Assembly (NCBI GenBank): GCA_030998015.1
Contig: JARWMV010000240.1
Span: 682,001-746,000, forward strand
Length of the DNA stretch: 64,000 nt
Origin: Ceratorhiza oryzae-sativae
Lineage: Eukaryota > Basidiomycota > Agaricomycetes > Cantharellales > Ceratobasidiaceae
Reading direction: 5' to 3'
Shown in pieces: positions 46,518 through 59,543 of this stretch. The stretch's first letter is position 1. Every line of letters begins with the position of its first letter. Position numbers and translations under genes: made by a program. The notes under the pieces were generated by a model. It ran no database searches and had not been told where the DNA came from. It saw nothing but the letters and a program-made list of their open reading frames with translations.

Positions 46518-46753
46518 CTCAGGCAACATGCTTAGCTACAAGCCAGGGCTAGACAACTACAAGTGAAATAAGCAATAGCTAGCACAGTACAAGCAACAGG
46601 AAGTGAACCTAAGCAAGCATAAGTGACAATATGCAAGAACAAGCAAGAATGGAAGCACAAGCACACAATGCAAGGAGCAGGCAAAATCAAGGAAGTGAGA
46701 GAAAAATATCACAAGTGAAATGAATGAGCATGTAAGTAGCAAGGCTTGTGACA
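46518..46753 (-). repeat. E-family LTR, partial
   Basis: It matches the right-hand 235 bp of the other E LTRs, ending GGCTTGTGACA. The outer part is missing. Confidence 0.8.
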
Positions 46754-47098
46754 CCAATATTGTTCATGGTGCACACCTACTGCTCATTTGTTTCTTGCTC
46801 AGGTGCAGGGGGCCAACTGAGGCTATCAGCACTGAGTGGAAGGGGTTGAGTAGGTGCACTGGTGCACAAGGGAGGGGGAGAAGCTGCTTGATGCTCTTCT
46901 GGCTGCACTTCTGGTACTGTGGAGTTGCAAGAGATCTCTGTGACCACAGGGCTGGTGCAGAAGCTTACCTTTCTTGGCTGGGATGGTGTGGATGTCCCTG
47001 TGGGGTCAAATTCCAACACATGTTACTGTGCTGGGGTGCTTGAGCAGATTAGGGAACACTGCTCTGGCTCCTTCTCACACCTGCTGCTGTCTTGACAA
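46754..47098 (-). pseudogene. E-family gag fragment
   Basis: Encodes TSTPSQPRKVSFCTSPVVTE and further residues similar to 48600-49120 of the neighbouring gag. It is joined directly to the LTR on one side and to protease-region sequence on the other, so internal parts are deleted. Confidence 0.75.
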
Positions 47099-47740
47099 AT
47101 ATCTGTGAGAGCTGAGAGAGAGAGAGCCCTAGGCTGCAGGAAAGTAGTTACAGAGCAGTAGATTGCACAGTCACATGGTCAGTGGGGGGGTAGGGAAGTG
47201 AAGAACTCTTCCCCAAATGTCTTCTTGAATTCCTGGAACTCAGGGGGAATTATGGGAGTGGTTGCCACATCTGCACTCCTTGCAGAGAGCACTTCAGGGA
47301 GTTTGATGGTCATATTTGCCTAGTCTATGTCAGGGTTGGCCTGCCTCAGCCAGGTCAGTCCTAAAAGGATATCCTGGTCACCAAGAGGGAGACAAAAGAA
47401 GGTTGCAGTGAATGAATGTGATTGGACTGTGAATTTGAGGGTGCATTTGAAGTGGGCAACATCCCTGATTTCTTTGCCATTAATCCCAACAACCTGCTGT
47501 GGGGAGCTGAGTTCTGTTAGGGGAATAGAAAGTCAACATGCATGTTGTGGGTCGATGAAATTTGCAGAGGATCCAGAGTCAATGAGAGCAGAATGAGAGC
47601 CTGTGATTCCCTCAATGTCAAGAGTTATTAGGAGAGAAGATTTTGATTGAATTGCACAGCAGACAAGGGGTTTGGATGACATTGTAGGGGGGATTGCAGC
47701 ACCAGACACAGGTAAAATGACCTGCACTAGACTTTTCCCA
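47098..47740 (-). pseudogene. E-family protease and start of pol (E3)
   Basis: Retropepsin active site HSALIDSGSSANFID, a TGA just after it at about 47536, then LGLTWLRQANPDID and the linker (FKKTFGEEFF). The frame is -1 relative to gag. Sequence changes to another gag copy near 47100. Confidence 0.82.
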
Positions 47741-49430
47741 ACTCTGCAGGTTCCTCTAGGTCAATCAAGCTTCCCACCCTTCCTGAGACTGGCTTGGGGT
47801 GCTCATCACCCTTGACTTTCCAGCCATTTGGACAATTTTCAAACTTGTGACCGGAATTGCCACATTTGGGCCAATGTCCTGCCTTCCTGCACTTCTCCTG
47901 GATCTCCACAGTCACAAAGCCTCCTGATCTTGCACAGGTGGGTTTGGGGGTGTTGTGAGGGGATTGATTGGAGGATGCTTGCATCTCCTTGCACAGCTCA
48001 AACAGGGTATCATCAATGAGACAAGCAATGTTAGTGAGCTCATCCAAACTGGTGATGCTCTTGCCAATGGAATGCTCAATGAGCTTGCTGCAGACAAAAG
48101 GCTCAAGACCTTGCTGGAATGCTGCCATGAGGGCACTGTCATACCATTCCAGCTCACCTGCAATGACCCTAAATTCTGTTGTAAAGTTGTTTGCAGAGCC
48201 CAATTGCTTCAGCTCATTAATTCAGTGCTCAGCAACCTGCAGGGCTGCAGGATCAGACCAATTGGCTAGGAAGCCTGTTTCAAATGTTTCCCAACTGTTA
48301 AGGATTGGATCTTGGTCTCCCCCAAGTAGCCTGTTGAGGTAGTATTGTCCACATTGTTTGGGGATGCCCTCCTTCAGGTTCATCGGCACATACATGATCC
48401 TGGAATCATCTGTGGGAAAGCTGGAGAGGTTGGCAACAAAGTAGGTTTTGCAATCCAGGATGAATGACTTTGCTGCATTCCCCTTCTTGCCACTATACTT
48501 CTCTTGAGCTGGGATTTTGGACTTTGGCTGCTGAGGAGCTGGAGTTTGTGTTGCAGTGTGTACAGCTTGCTCCAGAGGATGGGTAAGCATGTGGGTGAGA
48601 ACATTGGCAATATTGTTCATAGTGCACACTTCCTCCTGCTCTTTAGTCTTGTGCTCAGGTGCCAGTGTCCAGCAGAGGCCCTCAGCACCAAGGGGGATGG
48701 ATTGTAGGGGGACACTGTTGTGCACAGTAGGGGGAGAAGATGCTGGGTGCTCAGCTGCCTGTGTTTCTGCAGTGCTGGGATTGCAAGAGGTTTCTGTGAC
48801 CACAGGGGTGGTGTGGAAGGTTACCCTGCTTGGCTGGGCTGGAGTGGAGGCTGCTGTGGGGTCAAATTCAATGATGCTTTGCTCTGTGGGGCTTCTGGTT
48901 GCTTCTAGTTGTTGCTTGTCATCCTCCTCAGTGCTGGGCTCTGGCTTGAGCTGCTTGAGCAATCTGCAGGGACCTTCTGACCCAAATCTGGTGGGGATGG
49001 CATGGTCCCTGTATGTTGACCCAGTGACCAGCAATGGTTTGGGTGTATTCTCCCTAGCTGGAGTGCTGGAGTGTACTGGAGTGTGCTGTTCTGGCTCCCT
49101 GGCAAGCCTGGTGTTGTCTTGGAGTATATTGTTGAGTGCAAACATGATCCTGGCCTCTGTTGCCTGAATCTAGTTGCTGAGATTGTTTTGTAGTGCTTCC
49201 AGCATGCCATGGAGTGCCAGGGCTTCAGAATCGTTGCTCCTGGTGCCAATCAGATAGTTGAAGAGACAACCTAGTTTTTGATGGTCTTCTGGACCATACA
49301 GAAAGGCTTGTGCACTGTCTGAAGGTGTGCTGCTGCTTGGTGCCTTCCCTGCTGGTGCAAGTAATGCAGCTGGCAGTAAAGGAGAGTTCCTGGCTGATGA
49401 AGTGGCTGATGCAGAGTGTTGTTTGGACAT
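47727..49430 (-). pseudogene. E-family gag (E3)
   Basis: From MSKQHSASAT (49430) one frame runs to the TAG at 47729-47727, broken by a TAG near 49172 and a TAA near 48219. Capsid-core features: EKYSGKKGNAAKSFILDCKT, NRLLGGDQDPILNSWETFET, FRVIAGELEWYDSALMAAFQ. A zinc-knuckle-like end has Trp in place of the first Cys (WPKCGNSGHKFENC). It follows the 5' LTR at 49612-50002. Confidence 0.85.
47733..47739 (-). promoter_or_regulatory. Slippery heptamer for -1 frameshift between gag and pol (family E)
   Basis: On the minus strand G GGA AAA stands in the gag frame three bases before the stop codon TAG. The protease frame is -1 relative to gag, exactly what slippage here would give. Confidence 0.65.
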
Positions 49431-49611
49431 GGCACCACAGATGCAAGATCAGAGTCTTTAGAATTGGGTGCAACTGATATTGACACTTTGATATTTATAT
49501 GAGCTGGCTTGCAAGTTGTTGGTGTGCTTGTACAAAATGGCACTGGAATGGGCAGTGTGAGATGAGATCTAGAGAGTGATGAGGCCACAGCCTGAGAAGA
49601 GTGCTTCACAA

Positions 49612-50002
49612 TGTCACAACCAACAACTTGTAGATGGTTGGGATGAGACCTGAGCCTTTAAAAGTACTGCAGGGGAGCTCTGAGGCAAGTCAGGTGGTCT
49701 GAGAGCAGAAAGTGAAGTGAAACAACAAGGTGAAGTGCTCTGGAGAGCAGAGACACTTCACATACTTGCTTAAATACTATTCTATGCCAATATCACAAGC
49801 AACAGATAACTACAAGCAAGGGCTAACACAGTACAAGCAACAGGAAGTGAATCTAATCAAATATAAGCAAGACAAGTGGGAACAAGTGAGAATGGAAGCA
49901 CATGTACAAGCATACATAGCAAGAGGCAGCAAAAATCAAAGAAATGAGCAAGGAATATCACAATTGGAATCACTAAGCATCTCAGTAGCAAGGCTTGTGA
50001 CA
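49612..50002 (-). repeat. E-family LTR (5' LTR of E3)
   Basis: 391 bp, TGTCACAACC to GCTTGTGACA. AGAGTGCTTCAC at 49598-49609 next to it is the decayed primer-binding site (read on the minus strand). Confidence 0.88.
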
Positions 50003-50402
50003 ACTTTGGCTTTCTCCTCTGGCTGGACCTCAATGGCACAGATGCACTGAATTCTCTGGTCAAGGGCACTTACTATTGCTAGCTGGAGTTTGTCACTGCA
50101 GACTGCTCTTCCTTCACCCACATGATGCAGTGGCACTCAAATCACCTCAGCTAGTGGTAGGCTCAAGTGCCCATACCTCAAGAAGATCTGGGTGGCAAAT
50201 TTGATACCTGCCAGAGGAACCAATGCTGGAGGTGCAAATGGCAGATTGGTGCACTTGGTCCAACAACAGAGGCACAAGAAGGGATGATAGCCATTCCAAC
50301 AAGGAACATGCTGAGCTTGGGATGGAGGATTGGGCAAAGATGCTATCATTGTGTGAACATGCCCCCACTGCTCCAACAATTTGGCATAAAAATGTGGGCA
50401 AT
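50003..50402 (+). pseudogene. E-family 3' internal fragment, plus orientation
   Basis: Contains LGMEDWAKMLSLCEHAP, similar to LTMEDWEKMISLCAARP encoded before the 3' LTR of E2 (56538-56890). It leads into a partial plus-oriented LTR, as the 3' end of an element would. Confidence 0.55.
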
Positions 50403-50486
50403 GTCACAAGCCTTGCTCTTGAAATCATGAATCATTTAATTGCAATATTCCTGTCTTATTTCTTCAACTTTCTGCTCTTTCCAATG
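50403..50486 (+). repeat. E-family LTR, first 85 bp only
   Basis: Starts TGTCACAAGCCTTGCTC and stops where an oppositely oriented LTR begins. Confidence 0.75.
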
Positions 50487-50887
50487 CATTACAACCAACA
50501 ACTTGTAGCTGGTTGGTGGAGGTCCTAAGAGTAAAATTAGCTCCAAGGGGTCCCCTAGATGGGGTGGGGATGTCTCAGAATACTAGAGTGGGTAAAATCA
50601 CAAGGTAAAGTGCTCTGGAGACCACAGATGCTTCACAGACTTGCTTAAATACAATTTGGGGTCAATACTGCAAGCAACATGTAAGTACAAGCAAGTGCTA
50701 GCACAGTACAAGTGACAGGAAGTGAATATAAGCAAGTATAAGTGAGAACAAGTGGAAATAGTGAGAACAGGTAAAAATTGAAGCACATGCACAAGCATAT
50801 GTTGCAAGGATCAGGCAAAATCAAGGAAATGAGAGAGAGATATTGCAAATGAAATCAATGAAAATTTCAGGAGCAAGGCATGTGACA
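50487..50887 (-). repeat. E-family LTR
   Basis: About 400 bp, starting TTACAACCAACAACTTG and ending GCATGTGACA; head-to-head with the fragment on its left. Confidence 0.8.
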
Positions 50888-51949
50888 CAATGTGTCCTAG
50901 TACTTGTGCTTCTATTCTCACTTGCATTTGCATAATCCAACTTGCTCTTGCTTGAACTGTTTAGGGACTGCTAGCCATTGCTTATACTGCTTGCTGGTGC
51001 ATAGTGTGGTCTTGTCAGCCTTGCTCATGGCATGGCAATTAATTTCATTGTGATCTTCCAGTGTGATTGTCCTCATTCCTTCTGTGGTTTCTGATGCATC
51101 CTCATGCTTTTATTTCTGTGCTCACCTATTCCTGATCAACCAGACTTCCTCTTGCTTTTAATACTATTAGATGGCAAGCTCCCACTTGTACATCTTCAGT
51201 TTGTTAATTCACACTTTTAGATACAAATACCTTGTATTTAGTTCATCTGATAGCACTTAAGCAGGTCCATGAAGCGCCCTAATCTCCAGAAGCCTTCACT
51301 ATATGATTTTGCCCATTCTACTTGCTATGAAAAAAGTCCTTTCAATTCCAGAGCCCTCTCAAGGAGTCTACTTGGGCCTTTGCTGCTCCCAACTGTCTAC
51401 AAGTATTTTGTCTTGACATTGTGGGGTGAACTTACTAGGCTGTTAACTTGTATTGCCATGAACCTCTTCCCCCACCAATCATTTCAATGCCATCTTGTGC
51501 AATTACATCAGTAGCTGGCCTCTCAGATCGCATATGTGTCAACATCTCACTATCAGCAACACCTGCAAGTAAAGGCATTGATCCCACATCAGGAAAACTC
51601 CCCCTGAATTATTGTTGTAAATATCATGAAATAACTGCATATAAACTAGTTGTAAGAATTACTGTGCCCCCCTTTTGTCACCTATAATAAACTGTCGTCA
51701 GGTATTGCTTATAGGCTATTGCAGCGATAAAGCAGGATTATTGCTATAAATCCATTTGAAATTCTCCAACACATCTCCAAAGTGCCTCCCAGGAGACATG
51801 CAGGTTCATAAACAATGGATTCCACAAATTTCCAAAAATCTGCTATAATATGTGAAATCCTGCTGTATCAAAAATCCATTTTTTCCAGATGTATTGATAT
51901 GGCACATTGTCCAAACAACTCACTGCATTGATCACTTCATTGGCTAGAA
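50888..51949. other. Unassigned A+T-rich stretch
   Basis: Only short ORFs. I recognise no element or domain. The right end runs into an E-family gag fragment. Confidence 0.4.
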
Positions 51950-52220
51950 GTCTCCTCTTATCTTAGCTGCATCTTTTGCACCAGTTGGGAGCACACCAAG
52001 TGTCAGCACTCCCTCAGAGAGCATGCAAATGATATTCTATAGTCTGGAAGACTGTCAAACACAAGACCCTCTCTTTGACTATCTCATCAGCACCCAGAGC
52101 AACAGTTCTTCTGCTCCAACACTCCAAGCCATGCTGGGGATACTACAAAACAGACTCAGAAACAGAATTTGCTCAATGGAGGCCAGGATGATGTCTGCAT
52201 TCACCGGAGCACTCTAAGGC
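51950..52220 (+). pseudogene. E-family gag N-terminal fragment, plus orientation
   Basis: YSLEDCQTQDPLFDYLISTQ and MLGILQNRLRN align with YGPEDHQKLGCLFNYLIGTR of the minus-strand copy near 49280. Sequence to 52508 remains weakly gag-like with stops. Confidence 0.7.
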
Positions 52221-52508
52221 ATATAACCAGGCACACCAAGGAACTGGAAAAGTGTACTCCTGTCCATTCTACCAGTACAGCAGGAGAGATTAGACCCAAA
52301 CTATCACTCCTTGTAGGACCAGCATACTGAGACCATGCCCTCCACATGAGATTTGGGTCAGATGATCATTCCAGATTGCTTAGGCAGATGAAGACATAGC
52401 CTAGAATAGAGGACAACAAAAGGCACCTAGCTGCACCCATTAGTCCTGTAGAGTAGGGCTTCATCAAACTTGATCTTAAAGTGGCCTTCACCCCACCCCA
52501 CCAAAGCA

Positions 52509-52921
52509 CATCACAACCAAAAACTTGTAGACAGTTGGGAGAAGTCCTGAGCCTTAGTAGTGCTGTAAGTCAGCTCTGGAAGGACAAATGATCTCAGGGC
52601 AGTAACCATGTAAGATGACACAGTGAAGTGTTCTGGAGACCAGAGACAATCCACAGAATCACTTAAATACTATTAGGAGAAGATAAGACAAGTGACACAT
52701 AGCTACAAGCAAGGGCTACCTGACTACAAGCGAAATAAGCGAGAGCAGGCAAGCTGAGCACAGCACAAGCTACAGGAAGTGATTATAAGCAAGAATAAGT
52801 GAGAACAAAAGCACAATCACAATCACAAGCACATGTTGCAAGGAGCTGGCAAAATCAAGGAAATGAGAGAACAATATCCCAAATGAAATCAATGAATATG
52901 TCAAGAGCAAGGCTTGTGACA
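52509..52921 (-). repeat. E-family LTR
   Basis: 413 bp, CATCACAACC (decayed TGTCACAACC) to GGCTTGTGACA. A 70-bp gag remnant separates it from the inverted LTR at 52991. Confidence 0.82.
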
Positions 52922-52990
52922 AAGCACAGTAACCTGCCACCCCTGTGGTCACAGAAACCTTTTGCAACTCCACTGCTCCAGACACCCAGC

Positions 52991-53383
52991 TGTCACAAGC
53001 CTTGATTTTGCCTGCTCCTTGCAACAGGTGCTTGTGCTTGTGCTCCCATTCTTGCTTGTTCTTGCTTGTTCTTGCTCGCCCCACTTGTCCTTGCTGATTC
53101 TCACTTATATTCACTTCCTGTTGTGTGTACTGCGTTAGCAATCGCTTATTTCGCTTGTAGTAGGCTAGCCCTCGCTTGTCGCTTTGCGTCACTTGTTATA
53201 TCATCTTCAGATAGTATTTAAGCAAGTATGTGAGGTGTCTCTGGTCTCCAGAACGCTTTACCTTGTCGTTTTCCACCTTTTACTGTACTGCTCATAAACC
53301 ACCTCTTGTGGTTTGAGAGCTCTTCTGCAGCACTCCCAAACTCATGACTCCTCCAAACTGTGCACAAGTCCTCAGTTGTGACA
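52991..53383 (+). repeat. E-family LTR
   Basis: 393 bp, TGTCACAAGCC to CAGTTGTGACA. Flanks CCAGC and GCAGC differ by one base, so this may be a solo LTR with a decayed duplication. Confidence 0.8.
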
Positions 53384-53779
53384 GCAGCCAGCAGACCAGC
53401 CAACAGCTCCTACCTCTCTCTTGTGTACCAGTGCACCCCCAGAATCCATTCCAATTGGCACTGAATTGTCACAAGCTGTATGGATAGTGGTCACATGACC
53501 ACTTACAGTTCATATACGCATCATCAATTTTGATGTTTGTCTTCAGTCTTGTTTTTTTAGTACAATACTTTTGTTACTTGAGTGAATTATAACTACATAC
53601 ACACATTATGTCACTGTGTGAGGCTAATTAAGACCATGATTACAAGTTTATTGAGGTCAGAGCCCTTACACCTCTTTGAATGCTACACACATAGCAAAGG
53701 TAACCATTGCTTGCAAACAACAAAGAAATCCTACAACATGATATGTCATCACAGTGTGCATGAGCAGCTCTGTAGGTGA
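53384..53779. other. Unassigned stretch before the F gag
   Basis: No gene is seen. Another TGTCACAAGC word at about 53466 could mark a further LTR-like start, but I find no matching end. Confidence 0.35.
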
Positions 53780-56124
53780 AAAATCACCTGTGTATCCCAC
53801 AGTTGGTGTGTTTAATGCACTGTGACAGTCCACAGCAACCAGGTCCCCACTTGCTGCAGACAGGATGCGTCTTGGATGATCCTGAACCAGGGCTGAGTCA
53901 CCACTGCACCTCTGTGCAGTCCCCTTCAACTCAATTGAGTGAAAGTACAGTTGGGTCGTTCTCTACTATACCCAATTCCCCCAATAGTCAGGGACCTTTT
54001 TCAGCCCCCTCAACCTCAGGGGTCAGGCTATGTACAAGCCCCTACAGGGCCTTGACTGAGCAGATCCCAGTGTAGTCTGGGAGGCACAAGGTGCAATCAA
54101 TCAGGTGTACCACATATATATGTGCCTGTGGCGCCAAGTCTACCAGTAGTAGCAGGATCAAGCACATTGAGCCCTAGGGCCAATATTCCACCAAATACCT
54201 CAAAACAGAGGTGGCCAACAGTGATTTACCCGGGAAGTGGCCACTCAATAGTGGTGTGAGCAGATAGAATCAATTGCAGCAGAAGCAATCCAAGCACATA
54301 CATTCGGAATAGACAAGCATATTGGTTGACACAAATCCAACATCGAGAATTTATTGGTGCATATAAGGAGCATTGATAGAGGCAGCAGTGCTGGCAGCAT
54401 GCGCAGTGAACACAGTTGCTGTAGCACAAGGAGTGCAAGAAGCACTAGCATAGACCTAGAGCCAGAATCCTGGCTCAATGATAGACTAACAGGTCAAGAA
54501 GGTGTGAGCAATCAAGTGTCACACCCTGGTGCAGAATCAAGAACCATGCCTGCAAGTGCCCAGGCCAGGCCAAGCCCCCAAAATAGGGAAACAGGAGAAC
54601 CCATAGCTGATTAGAGAAGATGATTGGCATTCTCAACCATCAAGGAAGAGCTCAATGAGGATTCCAATGGGATTTATCCAGAGGAAAAGTATGCCCTACC
54701 CTCATTTGAGGGTGGGGAATCAACAAGTGCAGGGGTGGTTGACAAGGATAGGCAACCAAGGGTTGCCACTCATAATGGCTGAGAAGAGCTGTTGAGCAAT
54801 ACATTGGTGCATGATAGCAGCCAATCTTTCACACTGGTAACACTGGTGATCTATACACCTAAGGAGCATGAAATACATACCTGGCAATGGGGCAAGCAGT
54901 TAACAGTACCCACCATAAGCGGGCCAGGTGATGGGTGACAAATGTCACTGATAGCGATAGGCAAATTACTGCCCTAAGCTGCATATCCTACAAGCTGCAA
55001 GACTCCAAATTGTACTTGTGCATATTCCCACAAATCACAGGTAATCAATTATCTCAAGCAACACTTGGTATGCTGTAATACTCAAGCCAATAACAGGCTT
55101 GCATTAGGCAGTCCCCAAGTGTGGGGACATGACATACCACATCTGCAGTCCCAATGTCTGTCTTATAGTGTCCAGCGGCTACTAGTAGCCCTCAGATTCA
55201 ACCCCACACCACAGCGTTCACAATAGGGACTCTCCCAACGGACAGTATATTGCGTATGATAATAAATACCCTGATAGCACATGAGAGTGATGTAGACACC
55301 GAGAGGAATCTAGGAAAAAGAGGTCTAAAATTAGACCCACCCCCTTCTTACAACAGTACAGCAAAACTTCAAGACTTTGAAGAATGGGTGAGCAGATTAC
55401 TCTGTGATATTGGGATGAATGGCCTATGCAGCCCTACAGCACTGGATGATAATAATTCAGTGTATGCCATCAGACCAGACATCTTTGTGTCAGGAAGGCA
55501 CAAAGTTGGTTCCACAAAACTGTGGAAAGAACAAATATGGTTTTGAAGGATGGACCACACTGGAAGTAATCCAAGGATTAAAGTGCATATTCCTAGTTAT
55601 GCTAAGCACTGTTATAGCACCACATGTATTCCACACTCTCAAATGGGGTACAATTGGACACTCATGAGTTCTGTGAAGAGGTCAGATCATTGGCTGACCA
55701 ACAGCCAATCTCTCAAGATAACCTTATGTTTGTGATAAGGTATATGAAAGCACCACATGCACTAATCAGTAATCTGGTCAACAGGAACAGCTTCCACACC
55801 TTTCATGATTATGACAACCTAATGGAACTAGTCTGTAGAGCCATGGATATGGAGATTGCCCTGATACTGGTGAAAGCAGAAAGATATCCCAACTTGACAG
55901 CCAGGCTGATTCAAGGCAATCAAAGGACCAATGGGAACGGTAAAAGTGGCAAACAAGGTGAAAGGTGTGGCAGGCCAAAGCGCTTGTAAGGTAGAAGGGA
56001 GGTTGAGCAACATTCCAAGGTCATAGCTGAATTGTCCACCAAGGTCAAGACTAAAACCTGGCACAAGGGGGAAGCAGGATTTGTCAGCTGTAAATGCAGC
56101 AGGAATGGCCACGTTGCCCCCAGC
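53780..56124 (+). pseudogene. Element F: gag remnant, plus orientation
   Basis: Broken frames encode a Ser-rich N-terminal part (54354-54614, SAGSMRSEHSCCSTRSARST), the capsid-core start LKLDPPPSYNSTAKLQDFEE (55320-55390), the core (55624-55989, NLMELVCRAMDMEIALILVK) and a decayed zinc knuckle (CKCSRNGHVAPSC, about 56085-56125). E2 begins within or just after the knuckle. It is a different Ty3 family from A-E by its core motifs. Confidence 0.7.
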
Positions 56125-56537
56125 TGTGCCACAACCAATGACCTTTAGATGGTTGGAAGAATCCATGGAGTGGTAAGAGCTGCATGAGAGCCCCGGGATG
56201 AGGAGAAGTAGCTTTCAGAGTAGTTGAATGGGTGAAATGATGCAGTAAAGTGCTCTGGAGACCAGAGACATTTCACCAACTTGCTTAAATACTATTTGGA
56301 GTCAATATGACAAGTGAAGCATAGGTACAAGCAAGGGTTAGCGCAGTACAAGCAACAGGAAACAAATATAAGCAAGTATGAGCAAGAACAGGTGAAAACA
56401 AGCAAAACATGCAAGAATGGGTGAAAATGAAAGCACATGCACAAGCATATGTTGCAAGGAGTGGGCAAAATCAAGGAAATGAGAGAGAGATACTACGGAT
56501 GAAATCAATGAACATGTTAGGAGCAGGGCTTGTGACA
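56125..56537 (-). repeat. 3' LTR of E2
   Basis: 413 bp, TGTGCCACAACC to GGGCTTGTGACA, with the purine tract immediately upstream on the minus strand. Confidence 0.85.
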
Positions 56538-56889
56538 TTGCCCCCCTTTTTTTGACCCCAATGGCTCAGCCATTGGGGCGGGCTGCACAGAGGGATATCA
56601 TCTTCTCCCAATCCTCCATTGTCAACTTGGCATACTGCTTTGTGGCCCAACTGTCACCCCCTCCATTACCTCAGTTGTCAGTCCAGCTGCATGAATGCTC
56701 TTTTGCATCCCCAGCATAGCATCCTCCAGTGGCTACTGGAGGGACAGGTCTGTGAAAAAGGCAAGTAAGTTGTCTTGGGGATGGTGTATATTTAGAGTTT
56801 GATGTTGGAAATGCAGTTGAACTGGAGGCACAACAAAATTGGGGTTTGGCAGTGATATGGGGCAGGGAGTAGCGGAATTGTGAGTGAGA

Positions 56890-57248
56890 TGTCACAAGCC
56901 TTGCTCCTGACGTGTTATTGATTTAATTTGTGATATCTCTCTTGTCTTTCCTTGATTTTGCCTGCTTTTTCAAACGTGTACTTGTGCATGTGCTTCCATT
57001 TACGCCTACTCTCACTTATCTTGCTTGCGCTTACCTGTTCTCGCTTATACTCACTTATACTTGCTTCCAGTCGCTTGTACTTACACATCGCTTGCCATCT
57101 TTGCCCCAAATGGTATTTAAGTGAGTCTGTGAAGCGTCTGTGGTCTCCAGAGCGCTTTGCCTCGTTTATTCACCCTTTTCACTGCTCTGAGACTCAGTAT
57201 TCCCCTCTAGGGATTCCCCCAGCTGTCTACACCTCATTGGTTCTGTCA
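56890..57248 (+). repeat. Solo LTR (E family) in E2 integrase end
   Basis: 359 bp, TGTCACAAGCC to GGTTCTGTCA, flanked by TGAGA (56885-56889 and 57249-57253). It is opposite in orientation to its host. Confidence 0.85.
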
Positions 57249-59543
57249 TGAGAGAGGTAGTAGCGTAGTGTAATCATGCAAAACAGGTGATTTTGGACTT
57301 GCTGCTCTGTTGCACTACCCTCCTTCTGTTAGCTTCTAATTCCTCAAGGGGGAGGTGCAAAGCAACAGCCAAAATGTACGTCTTTAACCACAGGAGATAG
57401 AAGTGAGACATGGAAAACATCGTGTATCTTCATGCCCTCTGGGTGGTCCAGCTTGTATGCATGTGAGCCTATGTGCTTGGTGATTGAGAAGGGTGCCTAT
57501 AGCTTGTTATCCACTTTCTTGTTGGGTTGCTAAGATATGATATTTGTGCTCAGGAGCCAAGCGTTATCACCGATGCTGAATTCTGGGAAGTGTTTGCCTT
57601 TTTCTGCTTGTTTGAAGTGCTCCTTTGTCTATTTGTGGGCAGCATTAACGTCCTGGATAGTCTGGTGGTGTTCCATGGCCCTGTCATACGCCACGGCAAC
57701 TCTGGTGGGTCCCAGAAACAGTGCAATGACTGAGGAGCGACCATGAACAAGCTCAAACGGGGATTTGCCTGTTGCTTAACATCCAGTGTTGTTGTAAGTA
57801 AATTCAGCCAGAGGAAGCCGGTCTGCCCAGTCTGTTTACTTGTGGTTTGCGAAGGCGCACAAGTATGCTTCCACGCACTGATTCTTGATCTCAGTTTGCC
57901 CATCTGTTTGTGGATGCAAGGCTTTGGAGATTGTGGGATCAATTTAGAGCAATCTGTAGAGTGCCTTCAGGAAGCTAGCATTGAAAGAGGTCCCATGTCC
58001 AATGCAGTGGTTCTGGGAGTTCCATGCGGCTTCCAGACATGATGGATGAACATGTCTGCAACATTCTCTGCTGACAACACCTCTCTGCAGGGGATCAGGT
58101 GCGTCATCTTGAAGAAGCAGTCTGCAACTGTCAGAATGCTGTCAAAGCCCTTGGATTTTGGCAGCATGACAATGAAATCATATGAGATATCTTCCTAGGA
58201 ACCAGAAAGAACAGGGAGAGGCTATGGGCAAAGTCTGTTTCATGCCCCGTGCTCCTTTGGCAGATTTCACAAGAGACAAACAAGCGATTGACCTGGAACT
58301 TGATAACCAGCCAGAAGTAGTGTTGGGAGAATTGCAACAGAGTACATGAACGTCCTTGATGCATAGCAGCTGGAGAATCATGGAAATGAGACAACAAGCT
58401 CAGTTGGATGTCAGGTTCATCAGGGACAACAAATCTTCCCTGACAGAAAATGACTCCATCCCACATAGAATAGTGCTTGAACTTTGCTGTCACAGATTGG
58501 TGCATGTGCTCTGCACTGGAGACAGCAGAGATAATTGTGTCATGGCTAGGAACCTCTGGCAGCGGGTCTGTAACAAAGGAAATATGAAGGGATGACATAT
58601 CTGCTGCTTTGCCAACAAACAGGCACTCCGAAAGCATTATCTGTGGCTCACGCTCTGAAGGAATGTGATCTGGCTGCCATGAGAGCGCATCTGGTTTCTC
58701 CAACTGTTTACCCAGCCTGTGTTCATTGACAAAGTTGTAGGAGGCAGGGTGAGGTGCCAGTGCGCATGCTCTGTGTTAAAGCTCCTGGAAGTCTTCCAGT
58801 TGTCCAGATTCTGGTGATCTGTCAAGACAATGACCAGGTGTATTGTTCCTTCTAGGAAAATGTGCCAGCGGTCAAAGGAGCAAATCATAGCCCAGCAGTC
58901 CCTTGTCATGAGTATCATAATTGAGTTGTGCCGGGGAGAAGCTGCCTGACATGAAGGCTACAGGGTGCATGTGTCCATCAGCCTGCCACTGAGACAGCAC
59001 AGCACCCATTGCATTGCCAGAAGCATCAGTTTCCGGAAGATAGGGTTCATCCTCATTTGGGTGTGCAAGCACAGGTTCTGAGAAATTGCCTGCTTGATGC
59101 CATCAAATCCTTATTGTTGCTCTTTTCCTCAGTGCCACAGGATGTCCAGAGGTGTAAGATCATGCAGTGGCCTGGCCTACTAGATACAATTGGCAATGAA
59201 GCAGTGGCAGAAGTTTGCAAATCCTAGGAAACTCTTCACTTGTTTCATAGTCAGACGTGCTCGCCATTTGATCATTACCTTGCCCTTCTCCTTCTCCATT
59301 GAGATTCCTTCAGGAGTAATCACCAAGCAGTTGACAAACACATGATGCTTCTGTAAACACATGAGAACCTCCATGGCATGTCCCAAATGCTCCTCTCTGT
59401 TGCAGGAGAAGATCAGGATGTCATCCAGGCAGACAATTACAAAGATATCCAAGGAGTCCCTGAAGATGTTGTTCATAAAGCACGGCAACACAGCAGGTGT
59501 ATTTGTGAGGCCAAATGGCATGACCAGATATTCAAACAGCCCA

